A DNA stretch of 36,704 nucleotides, from the NCBI GenBank assembly GCA_031271785.1, contig JAISUZ010000012.1, positions 1 through 36,704 on the forward strand. Direction: 5' to 3'. Shown one piece after another: positions 15,999 to 25,188 of this stretch; positions within the stretch are counted from its first letter, which is position 1, and every line of letters begins with the position of its first letter. The notes beneath the pieces were generated by a model. That model ran no database searches, had not been told where the DNA came from, and saw only the letters and a program-made list of their open reading frames with translations. This DNA is from Fibrobacter sp. (GTDB lineage Bacteria > Fibrobacterota > Fibrobacteria > Fibrobacterales > Fibrobacteraceae). The position numbers and the translations under genes are program-made.

Positions 15999-17294
15999 TT
16001 AGAGCCCTACTTGCAAATGGTTCAACAAGTTTTCCCGGGAGAAAATACCGGCGTAATCCAAAAGGATAAAGAAACGTGAGTAAATTTCATATTCAAGGCG
16101 CACTTGCTTTAGCGTACTTTCGAGCGCGACTTCCCGGGCGCGCAAAAGGAGCAGAGGATCCGAGCCCGCATTCATTGCAAAATCCTGAAAAAGCTGGCCG
16201 GCATCTACTTCCCGTACAAATTCTTTTTGAATATTCCGCTGCGCAATAATCGCCGCCATTTCTTCGCGAATCCGCGCCGCTTTCTGGGTTAAGTCCCGCC
16301 GAACTTCGAGGTAATCGCTTTCATCGTCCAAAACGGAAATCTGGCGCCTCATATCGCCGTCGCTGTTATCGGTAAACCACGGCAGTTTAAGCGCGAGGTT
16401 GATATAGAATTTGTCGATCAGGCGGCGGTCATCTTCCGAGCGTATCAAAATCCATTCTTTCTCGGAATAAGAACCCGGTACATACTCCCACTTGTATTTT
16501 TTCTCCGCAATCACATGTTTATAACCGAAACCGATGTATGAAAACATATCGTTATCCGTAGCGCTTTCCTGATGATAACGTTTCTCGGAAGCATTCCACT
16601 TGCTTTTCGCCTGTGCAATCTGCGGATAAGCGGAATCGGGAGAAGAGGCTTCTTTCAGAAACTTCTCAATTTGTTCTATGGAAGGAAGCCAGGCCGAATC
16701 CAGTTGAATTTGATCGAACTCCGGAATCCAGGAACGAAACTTCATTTCAATGTCCAAAAGCGCATTGCTGTCCGCCACGAGTGCCGCCGAAATTTCAGCT
16801 TCCCGCTCCCGCGCGGAAATTAAACTTTGCAAATCAAAACCTTCCGCTCCGCTTTTCATGCGAAGCACTTCTATCCGGTCTTTATTGACTTGAAACAACT
16901 CGCGGTTGATTTTCTGAATGCGCTCTTGAATCACAAAACGAAGCCCGCGCTCATAACGTTCATACATAATGTAAGAACGGTCCACCGCTTTCCGCGCTTT
17001 CTGGTAAGTCTCCATAGCGTCCCAATATTCCGAGGTCGCCTTTGTTTCTCCCCACGGATTCGGTTTTAAACGAAGTTCAAAATCGTGTTCCAAAAACCCC
17101 AAACCGTTCAGTTGGTAGCGAAACTCCAAATCATCCCACAACTTGGTAGAAGCCCCCTGGCTCACCGAATTAATACGGCGATCCGCGGCGTTCAACACCG
17201 GATCGTCATTGACGGAACCGATCAATGTTTCCCACGTCAGCGAGGAGCCAAAAGAAAGTACGGCAAAAAGCAGAATAGTCCACAAAATTTTCAT
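15999..17294 (-). CDS. TolC-like outer-membrane factor
   Basis: Protein of 431 residues with a signal peptide (MKILWTILLFAVLSFGSS) and long helical segments resembling outer-membrane efflux (TolC/OEP) proteins: about 85-175 (YWDAMETYQKARKAVDRSY, ERIQKINRELFQVNKDRIE) and about 310-420 (DYLEVRRDLTQKAARIREE, REVALESTLKQVRLEYEI). The two helical halves around a central polar part fit a TolC-type hairpin layout, but similarity is low and it is shorter than many members. It sits directly after the HlyD-like gene (4-base overlap), as expected for an adaptor/outer-membrane pair. It would form the outer-membrane channel of the unit. An alternative is a periplasmic coiled-coil protein. Confidence 0.7.
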   Translation of the reverse strand: MKILWTILLFAVLSFGSSLTWETLIGSVNDDPVLNAADRRINSVSQGASTKLWDDLEFRYQLNGLGFLEHDFELRLKPNPWGETKATSEYWDAMETYQKARKAVDRSYIMYERYERGLRFVIQERIQKINRELFQVNKDRIEVLRMKSGAEGFDLQSLISAREREAEISAALVADSNALLDIEMKFRSWIPEFDQIQLDSAWLPSIEQIEKFLKEASSPDSAYPQIAQAKSKWNASEKRYHQESATDNDMFSYIGFGYKHVIAEKKYKWEYVPGSYSEKEWILIRSEDDRRLIDKFYINLALKLPWFTDNSDGDMRRQISVLDDESDYLEVRRDLTQKAARIREEMAAIIAQRNIQKEFVREVDAGQLFQDFAMNAGSDPLLLLRAREVALESTLKQVRLEYEIYSRFFILLDYAGIFSRENLLNHLQVGL

Positions 17295-18340
17295 TGAGGA
17301 TTCTCCGTAGCCTCATAATTCAAAAGCTTTTTCCATTCGGGGACTTCCGAAATCGAAACTTTTTCTCCGAGAAGCAAATCGTTTTTCTCGGGAATGCGAA
17401 TAATCACTTCGCGCCCATAAATCATAAATTCCGGAACCTTACGGAGGCGTATCGGAAATTCCACAATCCGGCTGCTCATTCCCGTCACGACCCCTTGATA
17501 GCGATGTCCGCCCGCTTGAGAAGAAATCACATCGACATTCGCCCCTACCTGAATTTGATTGTAAACGGTTTCGTGCACATAGCCGCGAATCATGGACGGC
17601 GCTTTTTTCGTGAGCGTCAAAAGCGGGAAAAAACTCGAAGCGCGTTCGCCGTCGCGCACATTCACAGCGCCCACTACCCAATCTTCTTTCGCCGTCACCA
17701 CAAGTTCTTCCTGCTCTTTTTTCAGCATTTCCAACTCGCGCAGGAGCGCCTCGGCTTCGCTTGCGTTACTGGTTTTCTGCAAACCCTTGCTCCCCTGTAA
17801 AAGCCGGATCTGCGAACGGGCGTTTTCTTCTACCATTCGGAGTTCCTGTTCCAAGTTGCGAATCCGCATCACCATCGCATTATTGGAATCGGCTGGAGCG
17901 GCTTTAGGCAAACTGCTTAATTTGGAAGTAATCTCCTGATTATGCCGATACTCGCTTTTCAAGCGGTTGATTTCAAAAACGAGGGCGTTTTTCCGTGTGG
18001 CCAAATCGGCCTGAACTTCCGCCACCCGCTGGTCGATAGAAGCGGAACTCACATGCGTGCGCCCCTCGATAATATCCAGTTCGCGCGCCACTTCGTTCAT
18101 CCGGACGGCAAGGTCGGAGCGGCTGAGTTCCACAAGCGTATCGCCGTTTTTCACTTCTTGCCCCGGAATTACATGCACCTTGACAATTTCCACCGCCGTT
18201 TGAACGCTCACCACCGTTTCCGAGGCTTCCGCCACGCCGGCAAAAATGATCGTTTCCCCGCGAAACAAATAACCGAAAGTAACGATGGCCGCCACCGCTA
18301 AAATCCAAGCAAAAAGAAATTTATTCCTGAAAATCACCAT
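17291..18340 (-). CDS. HlyD/membrane-fusion-type periplasmic adaptor
   Basis: Protein of 349 residues: an N-terminal membrane anchor (about 6-27, FLFAWILAVAAIVTFGYLF), a biotinyl-lipoyl-like half (VKVHVIPGQEVKNGDTLVEL), a coiled-coil hairpin (about 75-215, including INRLKSEYRHNQEI and LLRELEMLKKEQEELV), the second lipoyl half (VTAKEDWVVGAVNVRDGERA) and a beta-barrel part ending KNDLLLGEKVSISEVP. This is the order of HlyD/AcrA-family adaptors. I prefer the ATG at 18340: a GTG at 18346 overlaps the DUF4956 stop but leaves too little room for a ribosome binding site. No ABC or RND pump gene accompanies it here; DUF4956 is the only inner-membrane candidate in the unit. Confidence 0.85.
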   Translation of the reverse strand: MVIFRNKFLFAWILAVAAIVTFGYLFRGETIIFAGVAEASETVVSVQTAVEIVKVHVIPGQEVKNGDTLVELSRSDLAVRMNEVARELDIIEGRTHVSSASIDQRVAEVQADLATRKNALVFEINRLKSEYRHNQEITSKLSSLPKAAPADSNNAMVMRIRNLEQELRMVEENARSQIRLLQGSKGLQKTSNASEAEALLRELEMLKKEQEELVVTAKEDWVVGAVNVRDGERASSFFPLLTLTKKAPSMIRGYVHETVYNQIQVGANVDVISSQAGGHRYQGVVTGMSSRIVEFPIRLRKVPEFMIYGREVIIRIPEKNDLLLGEKVSISEVPEWKKLLNYEATENPQ

Positions 18341-18342
18341 AA

Positions 18343-19026
18343 TCACATCTCGGTGGTAGCATCTTGCATCATGAACTGAACTCCGGAAAGCCCTTGAATT
18401 TGCGTCAACTTTTTAAGCACTTGCGCCGCGCCCAGGTTCCGCCTTAAATGGATCTGATACGCCACATCAATCCGCGAACCGCCATCGACTTCCCGCATGG
18501 TTACCAGAACAAAAGTTCTCAAATTCTCGCGCAGAATCTTTTCGAGCTGAAGCCGCGCTTCGGATTCGTTCGGCATGGCGAAACGGAGCATGCCGTCAAA
18601 AAAGTTCCGGCTACCGAGCCCCGAACGGCTGACAATCGCCGCCACTAAACAAAACGCCGCCGTACCGCCGGCGGCAACGCCCCAGGCAAACACGCCGCAG
18701 CCGATCCCCGCGCCGAGAGCGGCAAACAGAAACATAATATCCCGCGGGTCTTTAAAACTCGTTCGGAAACGCACAATCGAAAGGGCGCCGAGCATCCCGA
18801 GACCGCGCCCCACATTATCGCCGATCGCCTGCATCACCGTTGCCGCCACAATCGAACTCAATACGAGCGCCTGCACAAAATTCCGGGAATAGGAAAGCCC
18901 TAAAAAGGTCTTCTCATAGGTAAAACCAATCAGCGAAGACAGAATAAAAGCTAACAAAAGGGTGTAAATCATTGTGATCACAGTCGGATACGCAGTACTC
19001 GACTGAACGGTCAGCAAATCAATCAT
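18343..19026 (-). CDS. DUF4956 multi-pass membrane protein
   Basis: Inner-membrane protein of 227 residues. Four hydrophobic segments: about 17-37 (VITMIYTLLLAFILSSLIGF), 50-68 (FVQALVLSSIVAATVMQAI), 95-115 (RDIMFLFAALGAGIGCGVFA) and 116-133. Then comes a soluble C-terminal domain of about 90 residues (ARLQLEKILRENLRTFVLVTM). The conserved DUF4956 feature GMLGALSIVRFRTSFKDPRD lies between segments 2 and 3. The start is the ATG at 19026, preceded by GGAGAG; the longer frame to 19065 is not supported. It is the first gene of a five-gene minus-strand unit, so its promoter lies in the 215-bp divergent gap shared with rubrerythrin. Function unknown; the family is often next to VTC-domain genes. 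Confidence 0.9.
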   Translation of the reverse strand: MIDLLTVQSSTAYPTVITMIYTLLLAFILSSLIGFTYEKTFLGLSYSRNFVQALVLSSIVAATVMQAIGDNVGRGLGMLGALSIVRFRTSFKDPRDIMFLFAALGAGIGCGVFAWGVAAGGTAAFCLVAAIVSRSGLGSRNFFDGMLRFAMPNESEARLQLEKILRENLRTFVLVTMREVDGGSRIDVAYQIHLRRNLGAAQVLKKLTQIQGLSGVQFMMQDATTEM

Positions 19027-19086
19027 ATAACTCTCCAGAGAACAATGCCGCCTACAAACTACCAATAATTTTTTCCAAACGAACTA

Positions 19087-19109
19087 TTCTTCTTGTAAAA
19101 ATCGAAGAA
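19087..19109. promoter_or_regulatory. Inverted repeat in divergent DUF4956/rubrerythrin spacer
   Basis: TTCTTC (19087-19092) and GAAGAA (19104-19109) form an inverted repeat with 11 bases between, 61 bp from the DUF4956 start and about 130 bp from rubrerythrin. It could be an operator, but no regulator is identifiable and a 6-bp arm can arise by chance. A second small hairpin, GGAAAA...TTTTCC, lies near 19200-19217, just before the rubrerythrin ribosome binding site. Confidence 0.25.
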
Positions 19110-19241
19110 ACATACCCGTTTCGGACATCAAATCACCGGATTTAGGCAAAAAATAATCATCACCTTATCACTTAATTGCAAAAATTACATAGATTGTTCG
19201 GAAAAGGCAAATTTTCCCTTTAATTAACAAAGGAATCCGTC

Positions 19242-19820
19242 ATGAAAAAGAGCATCAAAGGAACACAAACAGAAAAGAATTTACTCGCCGCTTTCGCCGG
19301 AGAATCCCAGGCACGGATGCGTTACACCTATTTTTCAAGTGTGGCCCGCAAAGAAGGTCTCATTCAAATTTCCCTGATTTTTGAAGAAACCGCAAACCAG
19401 GAAAAAGAACACGCCAAACGCTTTTGGAAATTTTTGGAAGGCGGGATGGTTGAAATCACGAGTTCTTACCCGGCAGGCGTAACATCCAGCACGCTGGATA
19501 ACCTCAAAGCCGCTGCCGACGGTGAAAACGAAGAATGGACTCACCTTTACCCGCATTTTGCCGTGATCGCACGCGAAGAAGGTTTCGAGGACGTTGCCTG
19601 CGCGTTCGAACGTATTTCCGTTTCCGAAAAACAGCACGAGAAACGCTACCGCGATCTTTACAACAATCTGATGGCCGGGCGCGTTTTCAAAAAAGAAGGA
19701 AAAGTCACCTGGCGTTGCCTCAACTGCGGTTATCTCCACGAAGCCGAAAGCGCTCCGGAACTCTGCCCCGCCTGCCTGCATCCGAAAGCTTATTTCGAGA
19801 TTCTCGCAGAAAACTGGTAA
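19242..19820 (+). CDS. rbr: Rubrerythrin
   Basis: Di-iron peroxidase of 192 residues that reduces hydrogen peroxide in anaerobic or microaerobic bacteria. The ferritin-like four-helix part has E21 (FAGESQARMRY), the E-x2-H pair E54/H57 (NQEKEH), EE near 97-98 and the second E-x2-H pair E129/H132 (SEKQH). The C-terminal rubredoxin domain binds one iron through C159/C162 (CLNC) and C175/C178 (CPAC). Length and order match classical rubrerythrin. Start ATG behind AAAGGA. It implies an anaerobic lifestyle with oxidative-stress protection. The response-regulator gene follows after 54 bases, so co-transcription with the signalling genes is possible but not shown. Confidence 0.96.
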   Translation: MKKSIKGTQTEKNLLAAFAGESQARMRYTYFSSVARKEGLIQISLIFEETANQEKEHAKRFWKFLEGGMVEITSSYPAGVTSSTLDNLKAAADGENEEWTHLYPHFAVIAREEGFEDVACAFERISVSEKQHEKRYRDLYNNLMAGRVFKKEGKVTWRCLNCGYLHEAESAPELCPACLHPKAYFEILAENW

Positions 19821-19874
19821 GTTCATGTTTTTTTAACAGACCGTATAGAGCTCAAATAAAAATGAGGTAAAATC

Positions 19875-20921
19875 TTGTTTAGACAAAAAATTTTAATCGT
19901 TGATGATGAGTTCATCAACCGGGAAATTTTAAAAGAAATACTGCAAGACGAATATTGTTTAATAGAGGCTTCTAACGGACAGGAAGCCATTGATATCTAT
20001 AAGGCTAAAGAGAAAGAATTATCGCTTGTGTTATTAGATATGATGATGCCCGATAAAGACGGCATCACCGTGATTAAAGAATTGAAAAGAGACTTAAAGG
20101 AACTGGAAGTTCCTATTATTTTCGTTACCGGCAATAACGACGACGAGCTGGAAACGAATTCTATTAAAATGGGCGCGACGGATTATATCCGGAAACCTTT
20201 TAAAACGGAAGTGATCAAAGCAAGAATCGCCGCGCAGATTGCCCTAAAGCAAAACATCAACCATTTGAATGCCGAAATCGAAAAAGGGATTCTCGAAAGG
20301 ACCAAAATAACGGAATCCATTATATTGGCGCTTGCTAATATGGTGGAATACAGAAGCACGGAATCCGGCGAGCATGTAAAAAGAGTGCAGGATATTACCA
20401 AACTTATTGTAAAGCAATTAAAACTTTCGACCCATCTTTTGGATGAATATTCAACAACCGAATTAACTTATATGGGATACGCCGCCGCCTTGCACGATAT
20501 CGGCAAAGTCAGAATCAAAGATTCCATATTGCTTAAGCCCGGATGCTTCACTCCCGAAGAATACGAAGAAATGAAAAAGCACACCATTTACGGTGAAGAA
20601 ATGGCAAAAAAATTCTACATAGGCGAAAACGAAGAAATGTTGAAGCTATGCAGCGAAGTTTGCAGACATCATCATGAAAAATGGGACGGCACCGGTTATC
20701 CGGACAGATTAAAAGGGGCCAATATTCCCATATCCTCAAGAATCGTTTGTATCGCCGATTCATTCGACGCCATTGTGAGCAAAAGAGTCTATAAAGACGA
20801 AAGAACATTAGAGGACGGCTTTGAAATTATAAAAAAAGATTCGGGAATCTATTTTGACCCGCAAATCGCAGAAGTATTTCTAACATTAAATCAGGAATTA
20901 CACGGAATGTATCAAAAGTAA
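19875..20921 (+). CDS. Response regulator with HD-GYP domain (c-di-GMP phosphodiesterase type)
   Basis: Protein of 348 residues. The receiver domain (about 3-120) has acidic pair D10/D11, phospho-acceptor D55 (LVLLDMMMPD), T85 and K107. The HD-GYP domain (about 140-340) has the HD pair H207/D208 (LHDIGKVRI), HHEKWDGTGYP (266-276) with GYP at 274-276, and H167 upstream, so all usual metal and signature residues are kept. It should hydrolyse cyclic di-GMP when phosphorylated. The start is TTG at 19875, supported by GAGGT 6 bases upstream. The Hpt gene follows after 12 bases. Likely partners are the hybrid kinases next door. Confidence 0.94.
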   Translation: MFRQKILIVDDEFINREILKEILQDEYCLIEASNGQEAIDIYKAKEKELSLVLLDMMMPDKDGITVIKELKRDLKELEVPIIFVTGNNDDELETNSIKMGATDYIRKPFKTEVIKARIAAQIALKQNINHLNAEIEKGILERTKITESIILALANMVEYRSTESGEHVKRVQDITKLIVKQLKLSTHLLDEYSTTELTYMGYAAALHDIGKVRIKDSILLKPGCFTPEEYEEMKKHTIYGEEMAKKFYIGENEEMLKLCSEVCRHHHEKWDGTGYPDRLKGANIPISSRIVCIADSFDAIVSKRVYKDERTLEDGFEIIKKDSGIYFDPQIAEVFLTLNQELHGMYQK

Positions 20922-20933
20922 GGAGTCTCTGTC

Positions 20934-21254
20934 ATGAGCGAAGATTACAGAAAAATAGATATGGCCGAAGCCGCCGGAAGATTACACTTGGATAAAGCGA
21001 TCATAGAAAGACTGATGAAAAAATTTCTGGATAGCGACGTCATGGAAAAGGCGGAAAAAGCTTTCGGCGAATCTAATGTGGAAGAGGCGAGACTTGCCAT
21101 TCATTCGATTAAAGGCACCGCCGCGAATTTAGGAGCCACCGGCTTAAGCAAACTCGCGCTCGATATCGAAACAAAAATAAAAGAAAACGGCACTTTGGAT
21201 TCCGACTTACTGAAGCTGATGAAAGAAATTTGGAGCGAATTAAAAGCGATGTAA
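20934..21254 (+). CDS. Hpt phosphotransfer protein
   Basis: Single-domain histidine phosphotransfer protein of 106 residues. The phosphorylatable histidine is H57 in [14 protein letters not shown], the standard Hpt motif, within a helical bundle (helices about 18-34, 36-46, 50-66, 70-86 and 92-104). AAGGAG lies 8 bases before the ATG. It sits between the HD-GYP regulator and a hybrid kinase whose own receiver lacks a built-in Hpt domain, so it probably moves phosphate from the kinase receiver to the HD-GYP receiver. Confidence 0.93.
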   Translation: MSEDYRKIDMAEAAGRLHLDKAIIERLMKKFLDSDVMEKAEKAFGESNVEEARLAIHSIKGTAANLGATGLSKLALDIETKIKENGTLDSDLLKLMKEIWSELKAM

Positions 21255-21265
21255 GAGATTTTCCA

Positions 21266-23092
21266 ATGCCGAAAAAGAATATTATCGAAAGGTGCGCCCG
21301 GTTCATTTTTGTCATTTACATTGCCATTGTAATAGCGATTACCCTATTCTTAAATTACTATGTCAATGAATACACTACGGTTCTGCAAACATCGTTAATA
21401 CATCGTTTAACTATCAATTGCATATCGGTACGGGATTTAGTCAGCGCCGAACAATTAAATGAATTCGTATCACCCGAAGATATGGAAAAGGCGGAATACA
21501 AACAAATTTCGCAAAAACTCACGAAATATGCCGAAGAACACGAATTGCGGTACGTTTATTTTATAAGAATCAAAAACGGTAAAATTCAATACATACTGGA
21601 TAGCGACCCTAATCCCAAAACACACCACGGGTTAAATAAATTTGAACCCATAGAAAAAAATCCGCTCGCATCCAAAACGTTCTTTGAAGGAAAAATATCT
21701 CACAGCACCATCGGAGAACATTCTAAAAAACAGAAAGGTATTTTCTCGGTATATGTCCCCGTATTCAGCGAAAACGAAACGGTAATTGCCGCCGCCGGCA
21801 TTGATGTACCGGATGAGGGCCTGATCCAAAGAAAAAGCATCACGCAAATATTACTTTTGATTTCTTCTTTGATTGTCCTTTTCTTTATAGGAACGAGCCT
21901 GTTACTCGTGATCAACTATTCCAAAAAAACGAAAATTTTCAGAGAGGCCAATCAGGCCAAAAGCCAGTTTTTATCCCGCATGAGCCATGAAATGAGAACG
22001 CCTATGAATGCAATTATAGGGTTTTGCCGAATGGCCAAAAAAACAAAAGAGCTTGAGAAAAAGAACGAATTTTTAAGCGATATCACCAACGCCTCGGATT
22101 ATTTACTCAAAATAATCAATGATGTTTTAGACTTGTCTAAAATAGAAGCCGGTAAAATAAAGCTGAATATTGAAAAAACCAATATTCATGAAATAATGGA
22201 AGAAATTGAAAAAATGTTTGCCTCTCAAGTTAAAAATAAAGAGCAAATTTTTTCCATTCATATTTCCGATAAAGTTCCTCAATATGTTTATTGCGATAAA
22301 ATGCGTTTAACACAAATATTGATGAATTTGATTTCAAACGCCTTGAAGTTTACTCCGAATAAAGGGAGAATATCCGTTTTCGTTTCCGTACTCGAACAAA
22401 CATCAAGTACTTGCAGTTTGGAATTTGCAGTACAGGATACGGGAATCGGAATCAAAGAAGAATATATTCCCAAAGCATTCCAAATTTTTGAGCAGGGAGA
22501 CGGCGGAACGACAAGGAAATACGGCGGTACCGGCTTAGGGCTTTCCATCTCAAAATATTTAGCGGAAATAATGAAAGGCGAAATTTCCGTGATCAGTAAA
22601 GTAAACGAGGGAAGTACATTTAAATTTAATGTGGTGCTGAATATCGTAACCAAAGAAGACGAGCCCCGCGAAAACCAAACCGAAGAAAATATAGAAGAAA
22701 CTCTCGATCTTAAAGGAAAAACATTCTTAGTCATAGAAGATAACGAAATCAACCAAATCATTGTGCAAAATCTTTTGGAAGAGTGGGGAGCAAAGGTAGA
22801 GTTCGCCAATGACGGAAGAGAAGGCGTTAATAAATTCGTTGAAAATCACAGTAAATACGATTTCATATTTATGGACATACAAATGCCGGTGATGGATGGG
22901 CTCACGGCAACCCGGAAAATTAGAGAAAGCCTTGCGGGAAATGCGAAAACCATTCCGATTGTCGCCATGACGGCAGAGGTATTCCGGGAAAATATAGAGA
23001 GCGCCCTCCATGCGGGAATGAACGCCCATATCGGAAAGCCGTTCAGTATAAAAGAAGTTATACGCATCATTAAGCAGAATCTGAAAATATAG
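21266..23092 (+). CDS. Hybrid sensor histidine kinase with extracytoplasmic sensor
   Basis: Protein of 608 residues. TM1 about 12-32, a periplasmic sensor of about 160 residues (including [22 protein letters not shown]/Cache-like), TM2 about 193-216. HisKA domain with H241 ([12 protein letters not shown]); HATPase with N box NLISNALKF (354-362), G1 DTGIGI (391-396) and G2 GGTGLGL (420-426). C-terminal receiver (about 486-605) with D537 (FIFMDIQMP). The start is the ATG at 21266; the TTG frame from 21230 overlaps the Hpt gene and is not preferred. It lies 11 bases after the Hpt gene, so the three form one phosphorelay operon. The signal is unknown. Confidence 0.93.
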   Translation: MPKKNIIERCARFIFVIYIAIVIAITLFLNYYVNEYTTVLQTSLIHRLTINCISVRDLVSAEQLNEFVSPEDMEKAEYKQISQKLTKYAEEHELRYVYFIRIKNGKIQYILDSDPNPKTHHGLNKFEPIEKNPLASKTFFEGKISHSTIGEHSKKQKGIFSVYVPVFSENETVIAAAGIDVPDEGLIQRKSITQILLLISSLIVLFFIGTSLLLVINYSKKTKIFREANQAKSQFLSRMSHEMRTPMNAIIGFCRMAKKTKELEKKNEFLSDITNASDYLLKIINDVLDLSKIEAGKIKLNIEKTNIHEIMEEIEKMFASQVKNKEQIFSIHISDKVPQYVYCDKMRLTQILMNLISNALKFTPNKGRISVFVSVLEQTSSTCSLEFAVQDTGIGIKEEYIPKAFQIFEQGDGGTTRKYGGTGLGLSISKYLAEIMKGEISVISKVNEGSTFKFNVVLNIVTKEDEPRENQTEENIEETLDLKGKTFLVIEDNEINQIIVQNLLEEWGAKVEFANDGREGVNKFVENHSKYDFIFMDIQMPVMDGLTATRKIRESLAGNAKTIPIVAMTAEVFRENIESALHAGMNAHIGKPFSIKEVIRIIKQNLKI

Positions 23093-23200
23093 AGAAACTA
23101 TCGTTATTTTTTGAGTTTTTTTGCTTCTGCGTTAAAATTATTTATAGCTTATTTAATAGCGTGTTATTACGAAAGCGTTTTTTGTGAACCGGAGTAGAAA

Positions 23201-25168
23201 ATGAGGATGATCAACAATAACGATGCAATGGAAAATTTTGAAACGATATGGGAACATGTCGAATGCGGTATCATGATCATCGATGCGGAAACACGCGAAA
23301 TCCTCAACGTCAATCCGGTGGCAGCAAGGATATTCGGCGAAGATAAAACCAAACTTATCGGCAGAAAATGCCATAAATTCATATGCCCCACCGAAGGCTG
23401 CGACTGCCCTATCATGGATAAGGGACAAGTGGTCGATCGCTCGGAACGCACATTCATCAAAGCGGACGGCAGCAATTTACCCATCATCAAATCGGTTGTC
23501 AAAATAAATTATAACGGCAAGCTCGCCTTGCTTGAAAGTTTCACGGATATCTCTAATTTAAAAGAAGCCGAAGAAAAGCTGCTGCAGCTCGGTATTCTCG
23601 AACAATCCGGCAAAGCAAAAAGCGATTTCCTTTCACGCATGACTCACGAGATCCGCACACCGATCAACGCCATTGTAGGCATGACCAAAATTGCGGAAAA
23701 CACAAGCGATATTGAAAAACTCAAATACTGTATTTCGAGTATCGGAACATCATCCCAACATCTTTTAGACATTATCAACGACGTACTGGATATGTCCAAA
23801 ATCGAATCGGGAAAATTCGAGCTTTATAACGCGCCCATGAGTCTCGAAAAGATGCTTTCCAAAATTTGCGGAATATTTGCCGACATGATGGAGCAAAAAG
23901 GCATTAAATTCGGAATCTTTGTACACCCGGAAACGAAAGTCAATTACATCGCAGACGAAATGCGGCTCTCCCAGGCGATCGCCAATCTTTTATCCAACGC
24001 CATCAAGTTCACGCCTCAAGGCGGTTCCGTAAAACTCGCGGTAAAAGAACTGGAAAAAGGCGAAAATGACAGCATACTGCGTTTCAGCGTTACGGACACC
24101 GGCATCGGCATGACGGAAGACCAAATCCGCCGGCTTTTCCAGTCTTTCGAACAGGCGGACAACAGCATATCACGGAACTACGGCGGCACAGGCCTTGGAC
24201 TTACCATCTCCCAAACCATCGTCGAAAAAATGGACGGAAAAATCTGGGCGGAATCGGTTTACGGCAAAGGCTCCCTGTTTATTTTCGATGTCCGGCTCGC
24301 GCATGACAATTCGTGCGGAAGAAGCGCAGGGATCCAAAACCTCAACCCCGCAGACATCAAGGCGCTTGTCATAGAAAGCGAAACGGAAAACCGCGAATAT
24401 ATGGATTCGATCCTCCGTTCTTTCGGAATGAACCCCGATACCGCCGCTACAGGAACAGAAGCAGTCCAGATCACCACCGAAGCCGCCATACCTTACGACG
24501 TAATATTCCTGGACGCAGGGCTTACGGATTCGGACGCGCTGGAAACCGCCAAAAAATTGAAAGCCCAAAATGAAGATACAGTCATTATCATGACCTCTTT
24601 TGCCTGCTGGAATCAAATCGAGGAACCGGCGCAACAAGCAGGCGTAGCGCGCGTATTATTGAAACCGGTGCTGCCGTCTTCGGTACTTGACGCCATCAAC
24701 GAACTCGTGGGTGCAACGGTAATAGACGATGAAACAACGAGCCAAAATAATACCATGCCGAATTTCTCGGGGCGGCATTTACTCCTCGCCGAAGACGTAG
24801 GGATCAACAGAGAAATATTCATTTCCCTTTTCGAAAATTCCGGTTTGGATATCGATATTGCGGAAAACGGAGCCGAAGCCGTACAAAAATTCGGTAACGC
24901 CCCCGAAAAGTACGACCTGATTCTGATGGACATACAAATGCCCGAAATGGACGGCTACGAGGCCACGAAACAAATACGCAGCATGGACGCCCCTTCGGCA
25001 AAAACCATACCGATCATCGCGCTTTCCGCAAACGTATTCAAAGAAGATATTGAAAAAAGTTTGGAAGCCGGCATGAACGATCACCTCGGCAAACCGATAG
25101 AAATTCAAGAAGTTATCAAAAAATTAAAGAAGTTTATGAAAAAAGGCGGAGCGCGCCGTAAATCATAA
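23201..25168 (+). CDS. Cytoplasmic PAS hybrid histidine kinase with two receivers
   Basis: Protein of 655 residues without membrane segments. A PAS domain (about 12-120) carries a cysteine cluster C57, C62, C67 and C69 (KCHKFICPTEGCDCP), which could sense redox state or bind metal. A short coiled coil leads to HisKA with H149 (MTHEIRTPINAI). HATPase has NLLSNAIKF (262-270), DTGIGM (299-304) and GGTGLGL (328-334). Receiver 1 (about 387-500) keeps D438, T465 and K488 but has Glu-Ser instead of the usual acidic pair. Receiver 2 (about 526-645) is complete, with D577 (LILMDIQMP). The ATG at 23201 follows GGAG with good spacing. It ends 20 bases from the convergent kinase at 25189. Confidence 0.93.
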   Translation: MRMINNNDAMENFETIWEHVECGIMIIDAETREILNVNPVAARIFGEDKTKLIGRKCHKFICPTEGCDCPIMDKGQVVDRSERTFIKADGSNLPIIKSVVKINYNGKLALLESFTDISNLKEAEEKLLQLGILEQSGKAKSDFLSRMTHEIRTPINAIVGMTKIAENTSDIEKLKYCISSIGTSSQHLLDIINDVLDMSKIESGKFELYNAPMSLEKMLSKICGIFADMMEQKGIKFGIFVHPETKVNYIADEMRLSQAIANLLSNAIKFTPQGGSVKLAVKELEKGENDSILRFSVTDTGIGMTEDQIRRLFQSFEQADNSISRNYGGTGLGLTISQTIVEKMDGKIWAESVYGKGSLFIFDVRLAHDNSCGRSAGIQNLNPADIKALVIESETENREYMDSILRSFGMNPDTAATGTEAVQITTEAAIPYDVIFLDAGLTDSDALETAKKLKAQNEDTVIIMTSFACWNQIEEPAQQAGVARVLLKPVLPSSVLDAINELVGATVIDDETTSQNNTMPNFSGRHLLLAEDVGINREIFISLFENSGLDIDIAENGAEAVQKFGNAPEKYDLILMDIQMPEMDGYEATKQIRSMDAPSAKTIPIIALSANVFKEDIEKSLEAGMNDHLGKPIEIQEVIKKLKKFMKKGGARRKS

Positions 25169-25188
25169 AACGCGGGTGAACAACATTA

